NCBI GenBank assembly: GCA_905233895.1
Contig: CAJOFL010000002.1
Span: forward strand, 1 to 64,000
Reading direction: 5' to 3'
Source: an uncultured Bacteroidales bacterium
GTDB lineage: Bacteria; Bacteroidota; Bacteroidia; Bacteroidales; P3
Length of the DNA stretch: 64,000 nt
This document shows, piece by piece, positions 17,487-26,227 of this stretch. A program made the position numbers and the translations under genes. Every line of letters starts with the position of its first letter. Positions within the stretch are counted from its first letter, which is position 1. The notes under the pieces were generated by a model. That model was given only the letters and a program-made list of their open reading frames with translations, was not told the DNA's origin and ran no database searches.

Positions 17487-19928
17487 TTACATTTTGGGTG
17501 TGCTGCCGGAATCGGTGGAACCCTGGCGGGCCTTGCTCTCCAGCTCCATCTTGCCTATACGCCAGGTGAGACCGAGACTTACGAACTGCGAGTTGAAAAG
17601 GTTCGTGCCGGTGGTCTGGTACTGCGGGGCGGTGGTGTTGCTGCCCCATTTGCTCCAGCCGAAGATGTCGCTGACGTTCAGGTAGACGGTAAGTTTGCGG
17701 TCGAAGAAGTCGCTGCTGGCGCCGAAGTCGAAGCGCTTGTTGGCGTTGGTGAGGCTGTAGAGACCCAAGCGCGGTGAGCTGTAGCTGCCGTTGGCAAAGA
17801 GTTCCAGCCGGTTCCATACTTTGGCCCAGAGGTTGACCCGGAAGCTGTAGCTGAGTTTGCTGTCGCTGAAGTCGTTGTAGTTGTAGCCGTAGTTGAACAG
17901 AGAGGCGTTGAAGCGCACGTTGAAGAAGCCTGAGGGGCGGTAGGTGATGTTGGCCTCGATGCCCTCGGTGTGCGAGGAACCGATATTGTCTGAAAAGGTG
18001 TAGTTGACCATATAGGGGCCGATGATTGGATCAATATCGGCGGCGGTCATAGTGCCTATCTCGTTTGTGTTGGCGCGGAAGTAGGCGTTGAGGCCGATGT
18101 TTCCAAAGCCCATGACGTATTTGTTGAAGGCGGCCTCGAGGTTGTGGGTGTAGCACATCAGCAGGTTGGGGTTACCCGTACTATAGCTGAAGTCTTCATA
18201 AATGCGGAAGGGCAGGTAACTGCTGAGGTCGCCGTCGTGCGAGAAGCGGCGTGTGTAGCTGAGGCTGTAGCTCTCGAAGGTCTTGGTCTGGTAGCTGAGG
18301 TGGATGCTGGGTACAAGGCCGGAGAAGAGGGTGTCGAGGCGCTGGCGGTCGCCGACGGCGGGGTGCTCGATCATGCCACTCTTGAAGTTGTTGTTGTAAC
18401 GCAGGCCCAGCTTGGTGGTGAAGCCGCCCCAACGCTTCTGGGCGGTCACATAGACGTTGGGTTCGAAGGCGGTGCCGTTCGAAACATACGACTGATAGGG
18501 CATATTGTTCCAGTCGCCCGAAGGCAGCAGGCTGTCGCGGATCTCGCTGTTGCGGCTGTAACCATAGCCCAATTCGGTGCCGGCCTCGATGGTGATGTCG
18601 TGCTTCAGCGGCAGGGTGTAGTTCACGCCCAGTTCGCCGCTTCCGTTGAACATGTCGCCCACCATGTGGCGGCGGAAGTCGGTGAGGGAGGCGGAGTTGT
18701 AGTCTCGGTTGTAGTCGGAGTAGCCACCGTTGGCCCAGTAGTTGCCGTTGAAGGTTACGCTCAGCTTGCGGCCGGTGGTGTCGTAGCGGTGCTCGAACCA
18801 GGCACCGGCGTAGGCACCATGACTGAAGCCGTTGTTGAGGGTGGTGTCGAGATAGCCGAAGTCGCGGCGCGTGGGCTGGTACTCAATCCATCCGCTGTTG
18901 CCGAAGAACGAATTCTGGTCCCAATAGGGGTAAGCTCCCATCCAAGCCGAAAGGGTGGTCTTGTCGTCAATCTGCCAGTTGGTGTTGAACCCGAGGTAAC
19001 CGCCTTGATAGGGCATCTTGTTCACGTTGTCGTACGACATGAAGCGACTTGTGTCGCCGTTGTCGTCGAAGAGGGTAGAGGTGCCGTTATTGACCATGTC
19101 GTGGTTGCCGAGATAGCCGCCGAGGTAGATGTTGAAGTCGACCTTCTCGTTGGCCCACACGTAGGAGAGCCAAGGACCCAAAGCAGGAGTGGTTGCACCT
19201 TTCACGCCGATGCAGAGCAGCTCGTTGCGCGTAATCTTCTGATTGGTTACAATATTTATAACGCCGCCGCTGGTCGAATAGCGGGCCGAGGGGTTGGTGA
19301 TGACCTCGATACGTTCTATAGCGTTGGCGGGCAGGGTCTTGATATACTGTTTGAGGGCCTCCTCGTTCATGTGCGACGGGCGGTCGTTGATCCAAATCTC
19401 GACGCTCGACACGCCGCGGAGGGTGATGTTGCCTTCGGCGTCGACCTCAACGCCGGGAGCGTTCTGCAAAGCGTCGCTTGCGGTACCCGTCTGGATTGAT
19501 GGGTCTTCTTTTGTGTTGTACATATTTTTCTCGCCATCCATGGCGTAGAGGGGCTTCTGCTCGACTACGGTTACTTCGTCGAGGATGGCGCCGCGCTGGA
19601 GCTTGATTCCGAGTTGCACCGTCGGTTCGTTGACCGCAAGGAATTCGTGGTGAGGTTGGTAGCCCACGAACGAGGCTTGCAGTAGGTAGCGGCCGGTGTC
19701 GACGTCGGCGATGGCGAAGAAGCCTTGGTCGTTGGTGGTGGCTCCGCGCATGAACACCGTATCGGCCGGACGCATGAGGGCTACGTTGACGAATGGCATC
19801 GCCTCGCCGCTCTCGGCATCGGTCACCTGCCCCACAACATACGATTTTTGGGCATTCACTGCACCGCTGAAGGTGAAAATCGCGAGCATCGCGACCATTG
19901 TTATTTTCTTTAATGTGTTGTGTATCAT
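17487..19928 (-). CDS. Outer-membrane beta-barrel receptor with carboxypeptidase-regulatory-like domain and plug
   Basis: N-terminal SYVVGQVTDAESGEAMPFVNVAL, plug-like ALQNAPGVEVDAEGNITLRGVSSVEIWINDRPS, long aromatic-rich barrel. Confidence 0.9.
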   Translation of the reverse strand: MIHNTLKKITMVAMLAIFTFSGAVNAQKSYVVGQVTDAESGEAMPFVNVALMRPADTVFMRGATTNDQGFFAIADVDTGRYLLQASFVGYQPHHEFLAVNEPTVQLGIKLQRGAILDEVTVVEQKPLYAMDGEKNMYNTKEDPSIQTGTASDALQNAPGVEVDAEGNITLRGVSSVEIWINDRPSHMNEEALKQYIKTLPANAIERIEVITNPSARYSTSGGVINIVTNQKITRNELLCIGVKGATTPALGPWLSYVWANEKVDFNIYLGGYLGNHDMVNNGTSTLFDDNGDTSRFMSYDNVNKMPYQGGYLGFNTNWQIDDKTTLSAWMGAYPYWDQNSFFGNSGWIEYQPTRRDFGYLDTTLNNGFSHGAYAGAWFEHRYDTTGRKLSVTFNGNYWANGGYSDYNRDYNSASLTDFRRHMVGDMFNGSGELGVNYTLPLKHDITIEAGTELGYGYSRNSEIRDSLLPSGDWNNMPYQSYVSNGTAFEPNVYVTAQKRWGGFTTKLGLRYNNNFKSGMIEHPAVGDRQRLDTLFSGLVPSIHLSYQTKTFESYSLSYTRRFSHDGDLSSYLPFRIYEDFSYSTGNPNLLMCYTHNLEAAFNKYVMGFGNIGLNAYFRANTNEIGTMTAADIDPIIGPYMVNYTFSDNIGSSHTEGIEANITYRPSGFFNVRFNASLFNYGYNYNDFSDSKLSYSFRVNLWAKVWNRLELFANGSYSSPRLGLYSLTNANKRFDFGASSDFFDRKLTVYLNVSDIFGWSKWGSNTTAPQYQTTGTNLFNSQFVSLGLTWRIGKMELESKARQGSTDSGSTPKM

Positions 19929-19950
19929 GATGATATTTTGTTTTTGTTCG

Positions 19951-19974
19951 AGTGTATTAGTTTACTAGTACACT
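19951..19974. promoter_or_regulatory. 24-bp near-palindrome AGTGTATTAGTTTACTAGTACACT, candidate GntR/YtrA-type operator
   Basis: Outer arms AGTGTA/TACACT are perfect; 20 of 24 positions symmetrical; lies between a -7 box (19976..19983) and the start of the first operon gene. Confidence 0.6.
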
Positions 19975-19975
19975 G

Positions 19976-19983
19976 CAAAGGTA
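19976..19983 (-). promoter_or_regulatory. Bacteroidota-type -7 box TACCTTTG
   Basis: CAAAGGTA on + reads TACCTTTG on -, upstream of the 17487..19928 gene. Confidence 0.5.
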
Positions 19984-20074
19984 ATACATTTTTTGATACT
20001 GACAAAATTTTTTTCATTTTTTTCAAAATTTTTTTCGTGAGGTCATTTTTTTTATGATAAAAATGGGGGGTGTA

Positions 20075-20175
20075 GGGCAGGCGTTGATCAGGCGTTGATC
20101 AGGCGTTGATCAGGCGAAGGTGGGTTTTAATTGCTGATATTCTGTGGTTTATGTGATTTTTAACATTATATAACA
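20075..20175. repeat. Family A repeat, copy 1: GGG + (CAGGCGTTGAT)x3 + CAGGCG and conserved flank to AACATTATATAACA
   Basis: Three exact 11-bp units 20078..20110; flank matches copy 2 without gaps. Confidence 0.9.
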
Positions 20176-20296
20176 CACAGTATCAGTTAGTTGGCGTTTC
20201 TGGTCGAAATCAAAAGTTTTTCGTCGTACGGGCAATAAAAGAATATCGGATGCGTTATTAGTGGACATTTATAAGTTGAAAACATATATTTATACT

Positions 20297-21145
20297 ATGG
20301 AAAAAACATTTGGCAATGACTATGACCACCAGGCCACAATCCGCTTCTTCCGCCGCTGGTGGAAGGTGCTGCTCGTCGTTTTTGTGGTGGCGGCCATCGT
20401 TTCTCTCGGTATCTCGCTGATTATTAAACCATACTACAAGTCGAGTGCGGTCATATTCCCCACCAACTCGAACCGCCTCTCGAAGGCTGTGATGGACTAC
20501 CATTACAGCTTGGATTTCATGGACTACGGTATCGAACGCGACTGCGAATATGCCATACAGATACTGTCTTCGAAGCGGATGATGCATGCCGTGTGCGACC
20601 ATTTCAACCTGATGGAGCACTATGCCATCCGTGGAGCCCACCCGTTGGCCAAGCTGGAGAAGCAGTATAAGGGTAATATTACGGTGAAACGCACAGACTT
20701 TCTGGGTGTTGAGATTGGTGTGCTTGACCAGGATCCGCAGTGGGCGGCCGATATAGCCAACTATATGGCCACCATGTATGACACCCTATGCCGCGAGATT
20801 CACCACGACCGTGCCGTCTCGGCTGCCGAGGTTATGGCAGGTGCCTGTGCCGCCTTGGAGGCTGAAATCGATTCATTGTCAAAGGATAAGGCCGATGGTG
20901 GCAAGTGGAAAGAGGAGTTGATTAAGGACAAATGCAATCAGTTGGCTGACCTCCAGACCCGCGCCGCCCAGACAGCCGTGGACCGCGACCTCTCGGTTAG
21001 CTATAAGTATTCCGTCGATATTGCCACTCCGGCCGACAAGAAGGCCTATCCTAAACGTATGCTCATCGTCCTTGCGGGCTCGCTGGGCGCAGTGGTAATC
21101 TGTATCTTCGGACTTCTGATTTTCGCCAAGAAAGAGGAGGAATGA
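20297..21145 (+). CDS. Chain-length determinant (Wzz)-like protein
   Basis: Two TM segments bracketing a coiled-coil; SSAVIFPTNSN..., C-terminal PADKKAYPKRMLIVLAGSLGAVVICIFGLL. ATG start at 20297. Confidence 0.75.
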   Translation: MEKTFGNDYDHQATIRFFRRWWKVLLVVFVVAAIVSLGISLIIKPYYKSSAVIFPTNSNRLSKAVMDYHYSLDFMDYGIERDCEYAIQILSSKRMMHAVCDHFNLMEHYAIRGAHPLAKLEKQYKGNITVKRTDFLGVEIGVLDQDPQWAADIANYMATMYDTLCREIHHDRAVSAAEVMAGACAALEAEIDSLSKDKADGGKWKEELIKDKCNQLADLQTRAAQTAVDRDLSVSYKYSVDIATPADKKAYPKRMLIVLAGSLGAVVICIFGLLIFAKKEEE

Positions 21146-22581
21146 GGCAGTGGCTCAGCCATAACCGTGGGCTTTTGCTGTCCTTGGGGCTGACGCTTCT
21201 TTTCGCCGCCGCCAGCCTGTGGGTGATTTACCACAAGGGCAGTTTCCTGATGACCCTTGTGCCGCTGGGGCTGTTGGTGGTTTGGCTGTTCGTGCAGCGC
21301 CTTGAGACTGGCCTGCTTTGCATGGCGCTCCTCACTCCGTTCGCCATAAATATGGCTCTGTTCCCCGGCATGGAACTATCTATGCCGGTAGAGCCGATGA
21401 TGATACTCTTCACATTCATCTTCTTTTTCCGTGTTCTGGTCGCAAAGAACTACGACCTGCGGTTGTTGCGGCACCCTGTATCAATATTGCTGCTGGCCTC
21501 CCTGGCGTGGATGCTCATCACCAGTTGCACTTCGCGACTGCCGTGGGTGTCGTTCAAATACCTCATCGCACGTATCTGGTTTGTGGTACCGTTCTTCTTC
21601 GCTGCCGCCCAGATATTCCGTAACCGTCAGCGTATCACCCAGTTCTTCTGGGCTTATGCCATAGGTCTTGGCACCGTCATTCTCATCGCTACAAGTAAGA
21701 CGCTCGGTAATTTCAGCGACTTGCAGACCCTGCATCACGTTATGTCGCCGTTCTACAACGACCACACCGCTTACGGTTGTGCCATTGCGCTTATGCTTCC
21801 AGCTGCCTTCCATATGGTGTTCGCCCACGAGCGAAAGGGCTGGCAGCGAGTGCTTTCACTTCTGTTGCTGGCACTTATGTGTGTGGGCTTGTTCTTCAGT
21901 TATTGCCGTGCTGCGTGGATAAGTGTGGTGGCCGCTATCGGAGTATATGTGCTTATCCGTCTGGGAATGAAGGTAAAATGGATGGTGGTTCTATTCGGAA
22001 TCGGTGTGGGTGCCTTTTTCTTCTACCAGAGTGACGTGCTATACAAGCTTGGCAAGAACCATCAGGACTCCAGCTATGACCTTGCAGGTCAGATAAAATC
22101 CATCTCCAATATTTCTACCGATGCCTCGAATATTGAGCGTCTCAACCGCTGGGCCTCGGCTATGCGTCTCTTCAAGGAGAGCCCTGTGGTCGGCATCGGC
22201 CCTGGTACATACCAGTTTATCTATGGCAGTTACCAGAAGAGTTACCAACTTTCGACCATAAGCACCAATGCCGGCGACCTTGGCAACGCCCATAGTGAGT
22301 ATATCGGCCCAATGACTGAGCAGGGGCTTCCTGGAGTGCTACTTGTTGCCGCCTTGTTTCTCACCACTTTCGCCACCGGTGTGCGTGTCTACCGTACCGC
22401 TCGCGATCCGGGCATAGGCCGTATGGCGCTTGCATTTACCCTTTCGCTGCTGACATACTATGTCCACGGCGTGTTCAACAACTTCCTCGACACCGACAAG
22501 CTTTCCGTGCCTTTCTGGGCCTTTACAGCTGCAGTTGTGGCCCTCGACCTTTACAGCGAAAAGAAAGAATCTGCCGCATGA
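21142..22581 (+). CDS. O-antigen ligase/polymerase (Wzy_C) family membrane protein
   Basis: About 12 TM segments, NRWASAMRLFKESPVVGIGPGTYQF...NAHSEYIGPMTEQGLPGVLL. Confidence 0.85.
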   Translation: MRQWLSHNRGLLLSLGLTLLFAAASLWVIYHKGSFLMTLVPLGLLVVWLFVQRLETGLLCMALLTPFAINMALFPGMELSMPVEPMMILFTFIFFFRVLVAKNYDLRLLRHPVSILLLASLAWMLITSCTSRLPWVSFKYLIARIWFVVPFFFAAAQIFRNRQRITQFFWAYAIGLGTVILIATSKTLGNFSDLQTLHHVMSPFYNDHTAYGCAIALMLPAAFHMVFAHERKGWQRVLSLLLLALMCVGLFFSYCRAAWISVVAAIGVYVLIRLGMKVKWMVVLFGIGVGAFFFYQSDVLYKLGKNHQDSSYDLAGQIKSISNISTDASNIERLNRWASAMRLFKESPVVGIGPGTYQFIYGSYQKSYQLSTISTNAGDLGNAHSEYIGPMTEQGLPGVLLVAALFLTTFATGVRVYRTARDPGIGRMALAFTLSLLTYYVHGVFNNFLDTDKLSVPFWAFTAAVVALDLYSEKKESAA

Positions 22582-23126
22582 AACGTGGTGTGCTCATAGC
22601 GGTTCTCCTATGCATTTGCTTTATGGGAGTGGCCCAGCGGCCGACTATGTCGCACCGTTGCTGGGATATTGATATCGTACCGCCTATTGCCGACATCAAT
22701 GTGCCGCCGCCCTACAATGTGGCTAAAGTTGATACAGGTGCCTTGCTTGTGGTTGTGGCTCAAGAATATCTGGGTACGCCTTACCGTTTCGGTGGACGTT
22801 CTCCCAAGGCCTTCGACTGTGCCGGCTTCGCCCTTTACCTATACCGCAAGTTTGGGTATGACCTGCCGGGCTGGAGCGGTGCACAAGCCCGTCTGGGTGT
22901 AGAGGTAAGCGACACACGTAACCTTCAGCCTGGTGACCTTGTCTTTTTTGGTGGCCGCCATCAGACAAAAGTTGTTGGGCATACCGGTATTGTGGTTGAT
23001 ACCGACCAGAAAACTGGTGTTTTCCGCTTTATCCACGCCTCGACGGGCGCGGGTGTCATCATCTCACGTAGCACCGAACCATATTACAAGCAGCGTTACC
23101 TAACCGCCCGCAGGATATTGAAATAA
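22578..23126 (+). CDS. C40 family (NlpC/P60) peptidase
   Basis: YLGTPYRFGGRSPKAFDCAGFALYLYRKFG, LQPGDLVFFGG, GHTGIVVD. Confidence 0.92.
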   Translation: MKRGVLIAVLLCICFMGVAQRPTMSHRCWDIDIVPPIADINVPPPYNVAKVDTGALLVVVAQEYLGTPYRFGGRSPKAFDCAGFALYLYRKFGYDLPGWSGAQARLGVEVSDTRNLQPGDLVFFGGRHQTKVVGHTGIVVDTDQKTGVFRFIHASTGAGVIISRSTEPYYKQRYLTARRILK

Positions 23127-23213
23127 AAGAAGCACAGGCGATGAAGAAAATAATGTTAGTATGCGCGTCGGTGATTGCAACGTGCAGTATTATGACATTT
23201 ATAGAAAAGGGTT

Positions 23214-24995
23214 TTATTCGTCGCTTGTGTCGCTGATGAAGCGGCGGTAGGCACTGAAGGTGTTGGCCCGGGAGAGGAATCCCAGATAATTCCCGTCATC
23301 GTCGATGACTACGAGGTTGTAGCGGTCGCCGATGCGGAACTTTTCTACGACATCGCTTAGCGAATCGCTACTTCGCACCAAGTCGCCCTCGCTCATGGGA
23401 TGCATCAGGTCGTCGACAATTACGGTGTCGTACAATTCGGGCCGGAAGATAATTTTCCTCACATCGTCGAGAACTATAACCCCTAGGAACTTATCATCTT
23501 CAGAGAGTACAGGGAATATGTTGCGTCGCGAGGTTTGGATAACCTCCACGAGGTCGCGCAATGTTCCGCCGCTGCGGACGATAACGAAGTTGGTCTCGAT
23601 AAGGCTCTTCAGGTTGAGCAGGCGCCAGGCAGAGGCATCCTTGTCGTGGGTCAGGAGGTCGCCGTGTTCGGCCAGTTTGCGGGCATAAATGGAGTGGCGT
23701 TCAAAGGGGGATATGCAGAGGTAGGTTACTGCCGATGCGGTGAGCAGTGGCACCAATAGGCCGTAGCCTCCGGTGATGTCGGCTATAAGGAATGTGGCCA
23801 TAAAGGGGGCATGCATCACGCCGGTCATGACGGCCGCCATGCCAACGAGGGCGAAGTTGGCGGTATCCTGTTGTGGCAAGCCCAGTTGGTTGCAGAGCAT
23901 GGCGATGAAGTAGCCGGAAAGTCCGCCGATAATAAGGGTGGGGCCGAAGGTTCCGCCGACACCACCCGAACCTATCGTGGTGGCGGTGGCCACGGCTTTT
24001 AGCATGATAAGTAGAAAGAGAAGTCCGATGGTGACCCATGCATTGCCGGATAGAGAAGAATAGAGAGTGCCGGCGAAGAGGCTGGAAGAATCGCCGTGGA
24101 GCAGTTCGGTGAGCATCCCGTAGCCTTCTCCGTAGAGGGGAGGAAAGAGCATGACGAGCAGTCCAAGGGTCAGTCCGCCTATGGCCATTTTGAGCCAGGG
24201 GCTGCGGCACCGGTTGAACCAGCCTTCGACGCGGTCGGTGGTGCGTAGAAAATAGAGCGACACAGCAGCGCAGAAGACTCCGAGTATTATGTAGAAGGGA
24301 AGTTGCGAAAGGGCGAAGGGCTGGTCGACGGTGAAGCGGAACTGTACGCCGGTACCCATTAGGAAGTATGCCACAGTGGATGCGGTGAGGGCCGAAAGGA
24401 GCAGCGGAAGGGCGGTGGTGGCGGTGAGGTCGAACATGAACACTTCGAGCACGAAGAGCACTCCGGCAAAAGGAGCTTTGAATATTCCGGCTATGGCACC
24501 GGCGGCACCGCAACCTAGAAGCAGACGTGTGTTTTTTGCGTTAAGGCGGAAGAAGCGGCCGATGTTGGAGCCGATTGCTGAGCCGGTGGAGGCTATGGGC
24601 GCCTCGAGGCCTACCGATCCGCCGAATGCAACGGTGAGGGTGGAGGCTACGAGCGATGTGTACATGTTCTTTGCCGGTAGTTCGGAGCGGCCGCGGCTGA
24701 TGGCCAGCAGTACAGACGGGAGGCCGTGGCCGATGTCGCCACGAACCACATAGCGCACGAAAAGCACGGTAAGAAGGATGCCCAGCAGGGGGAAGAAAAA
24801 CATCACTAGGTTGCCTCCAACTGGTGTCATGGCTCCGATATGGGTCACGGCACGGCCGGCATAGTGGACCAAAGTTTTCAATGCCACGGCCGCCAGACCC
24901 GAGGCAAGACCTACCACCACCGAGAGCAGAAGCATGAATATCTGCTCGTTCTGGTGGCGTAGTCGCCAGCGGTGTATGGTGCGCAAGAGGTGCAT
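23214..24995 (-). CDS. ClC-type chloride channel/antiporter with C-terminal CBS domains
   Basis: GSVGLEAPIASTGSAIGS, GIFKAPFAGVLFVLE, GSGGVGGTFGPTL plus two CBS repeats; a -7 box at 25019..25026 favours a start inside the track ORF. Confidence 0.93.
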   Translation of the reverse strand: MHLLRTIHRWRLRHQNEQIFMLLLSVVVGLASGLAAVALKTLVHYAGRAVTHIGAMTPVGGNLVMFFFPLLGILLTVLFVRYVVRGDIGHGLPSVLLAISRGRSELPAKNMYTSLVASTLTVAFGGSVGLEAPIASTGSAIGSNIGRFFRLNAKNTRLLLGCGAAGAIAGIFKAPFAGVLFVLEVFMFDLTATTALPLLLSALTASTVAYFLMGTGVQFRFTVDQPFALSQLPFYIILGVFCAAVSLYFLRTTDRVEGWFNRCRSPWLKMAIGGLTLGLLVMLFPPLYGEGYGMLTELLHGDSSSLFAGTLYSSLSGNAWVTIGLLFLLIMLKAVATATTIGSGGVGGTFGPTLIIGGLSGYFIAMLCNQLGLPQQDTANFALVGMAAVMTGVMHAPFMATFLIADITGGYGLLVPLLTASAVTYLCISPFERHSIYARKLAEHGDLLTHDKDASAWRLLNLKSLIETNFVIVRSGGTLRDLVEVIQTSRRNIFPVLSEDDKFLGVIVLDDVRKIIFRPELYDTVIVDDLMHPMSEGDLVRSSDSLSDVVEKFRIGDRYNLVVIDDDGNYLGFLSRANTFSAYRRFISDTSDE

Positions 24996-25018
24996 CGCTA
25001 TAGTTATGAAAAGCGGTG

Positions 25019-25026
25019 CAAAGATA
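25019..25026 (-). promoter_or_regulatory. -7 box TATCTTTG for the ClC gene
   Basis: CAAAGATA on +. Confidence 0.5.
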
Positions 25027-25118
25027 CACATTTTTTCGGTTATAATGCAAAAAAAACATTATTGTATATACGAAAACGGTGATTGCCGTCGTTATAGCAT
25101 TAAATAATATATGTGAAT

Positions 25119-26156
25119 ATGAAAAAGATAACACTTATTTTAGGGGTTGTGGCTGCCGCGGCGTTCACGTCGTGCGTCTCGTTGAGCGAGATGGAGGCTT
25201 TGCAGGCCAAGTATGACCAGACCTCGCGCCAGTACTCCCTTACCCAGAAGGAATTGTTGGAAATAAAAGAGGAGAATGCCTCGCTTACCCGTCAGAACCA
25301 GGCACTTGCGAGCGATATGAGCGACGTGGCCCTTCGGCGCGACAATGCTGAGCGTCAGGTGGACAGCCTCACTCGCCGCATCGAGCAGATGCGCCACCAC
25401 TACGACACTACTATGGAGAACTATATGCAGGAGGTGGCCGGCAAGAGCCGTGACCTGACCCGTGCGCAGAACCTGCTTACTGCCCGCACCAAAGAATTGG
25501 GCGACCGCGAGCGTGAACTGCAGGCTCGCCAGACCGAACTGCAGGAGCAGCAGGAAAGTTTCCAGCTTCAGCGTAGCGAATTCCAGGCCCGAGAGGCTCA
25601 GTTGATTGCCAAGCAGCGTCAGTTGGAACAGGAAGAGGCTTCCACACGCGCCCAGCTTGAGGCTAAGGAGCGCGAGCTGGAGGCGGTGCGTACATCGGTT
25701 ACCAAGGCTCTCACCGGTTTCGCCGACAAGGGCTTGAATGTTGAGACTAAGGACGGCAAGGTCTACGTCTCGATGGAGAACAAACTGCTGTTCCCATCGG
25801 CCAGTTGGACGGTGAGCAAGGACGGTATCGCCGCCATCAAGCAGTTGGCCAAAGTTCTTGAGGCCGACTCGACATTGAAGATAATGGTTGAAGGCCATAC
25901 TGACAACGACGCATACCGCGGCTCGACTGCCGTGAAGGACAACTGGGATCTCAGTGTGATGCGTGCCACGGCCATCGTCAAACTTCTTCTTCAGCACGGT
26001 CCTGCCATCAATCCTGCGCGTATCGAGGCCTGCGGTCATGGCGAGTATGCTCCCAAGGTGGCCAACGACAGCCCCGAACACAAGGCCATCAACCGCCGCA
26101 CCGAGATTATCCTCACACCCAACCTTGAAGGGTTGCTAAAGGAGATGTCTAACTAG
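25119..26156 (+). CDS. OmpA-family lipoprotein with central coiled coil
   Basis: Lipobox FTSCVS, heptad-rich middle, C-terminal IMVEGHTDNDAYRGS...NWDLSVMRATAIV...RIEACGHGEYAP...NRRTEIILTP. Confidence 0.93.
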   Translation: MKKITLILGVVAAAAFTSCVSLSEMEALQAKYDQTSRQYSLTQKELLEIKEENASLTRQNQALASDMSDVALRRDNAERQVDSLTRRIEQMRHHYDTTMENYMQEVAGKSRDLTRAQNLLTARTKELGDRERELQARQTELQEQQESFQLQRSEFQAREAQLIAKQRQLEQEEASTRAQLEAKERELEAVRTSVTKALTGFADKGLNVETKDGKVYVSMENKLLFPSASWTVSKDGIAAIKQLAKVLEADSTLKIMVEGHTDNDAYRGSTAVKDNWDLSVMRATAIVKLLLQHGPAINPARIEACGHGEYAPKVANDSPEHKAINRRTEIILTPNLEGLLKEMSN

Positions 26157-26178
26157 TCATCGGTGCATACAAAAATGC

Positions 26179-26212
26179 GAGAGGGGCTTCCATACGGAGG
26201 CCCCTCTCTTTC
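26179..26212 (+). terminator. Rho-independent-like hairpin after the OmpA gene
   Basis: gagaggggcttcc-atac-ggaggcccctctc followed by tt-rich tract. Confidence 0.75.
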
Positions 26213-26227
26213 TCTGTGTCGGTCTTG

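Noticed and set aside
18144-19499. 451-aa plus-strand ORF
   Set aside because: Antisense to the outer-membrane receptor gene; a shadow of GC-rich codon bias.
20078-20116. Short direct repeats resembling a tiny CRISPR array
   Set aside because: 11-bp units are contiguous with no spacers, and there are no cas genes; the same array recurs at three unrelated loci.
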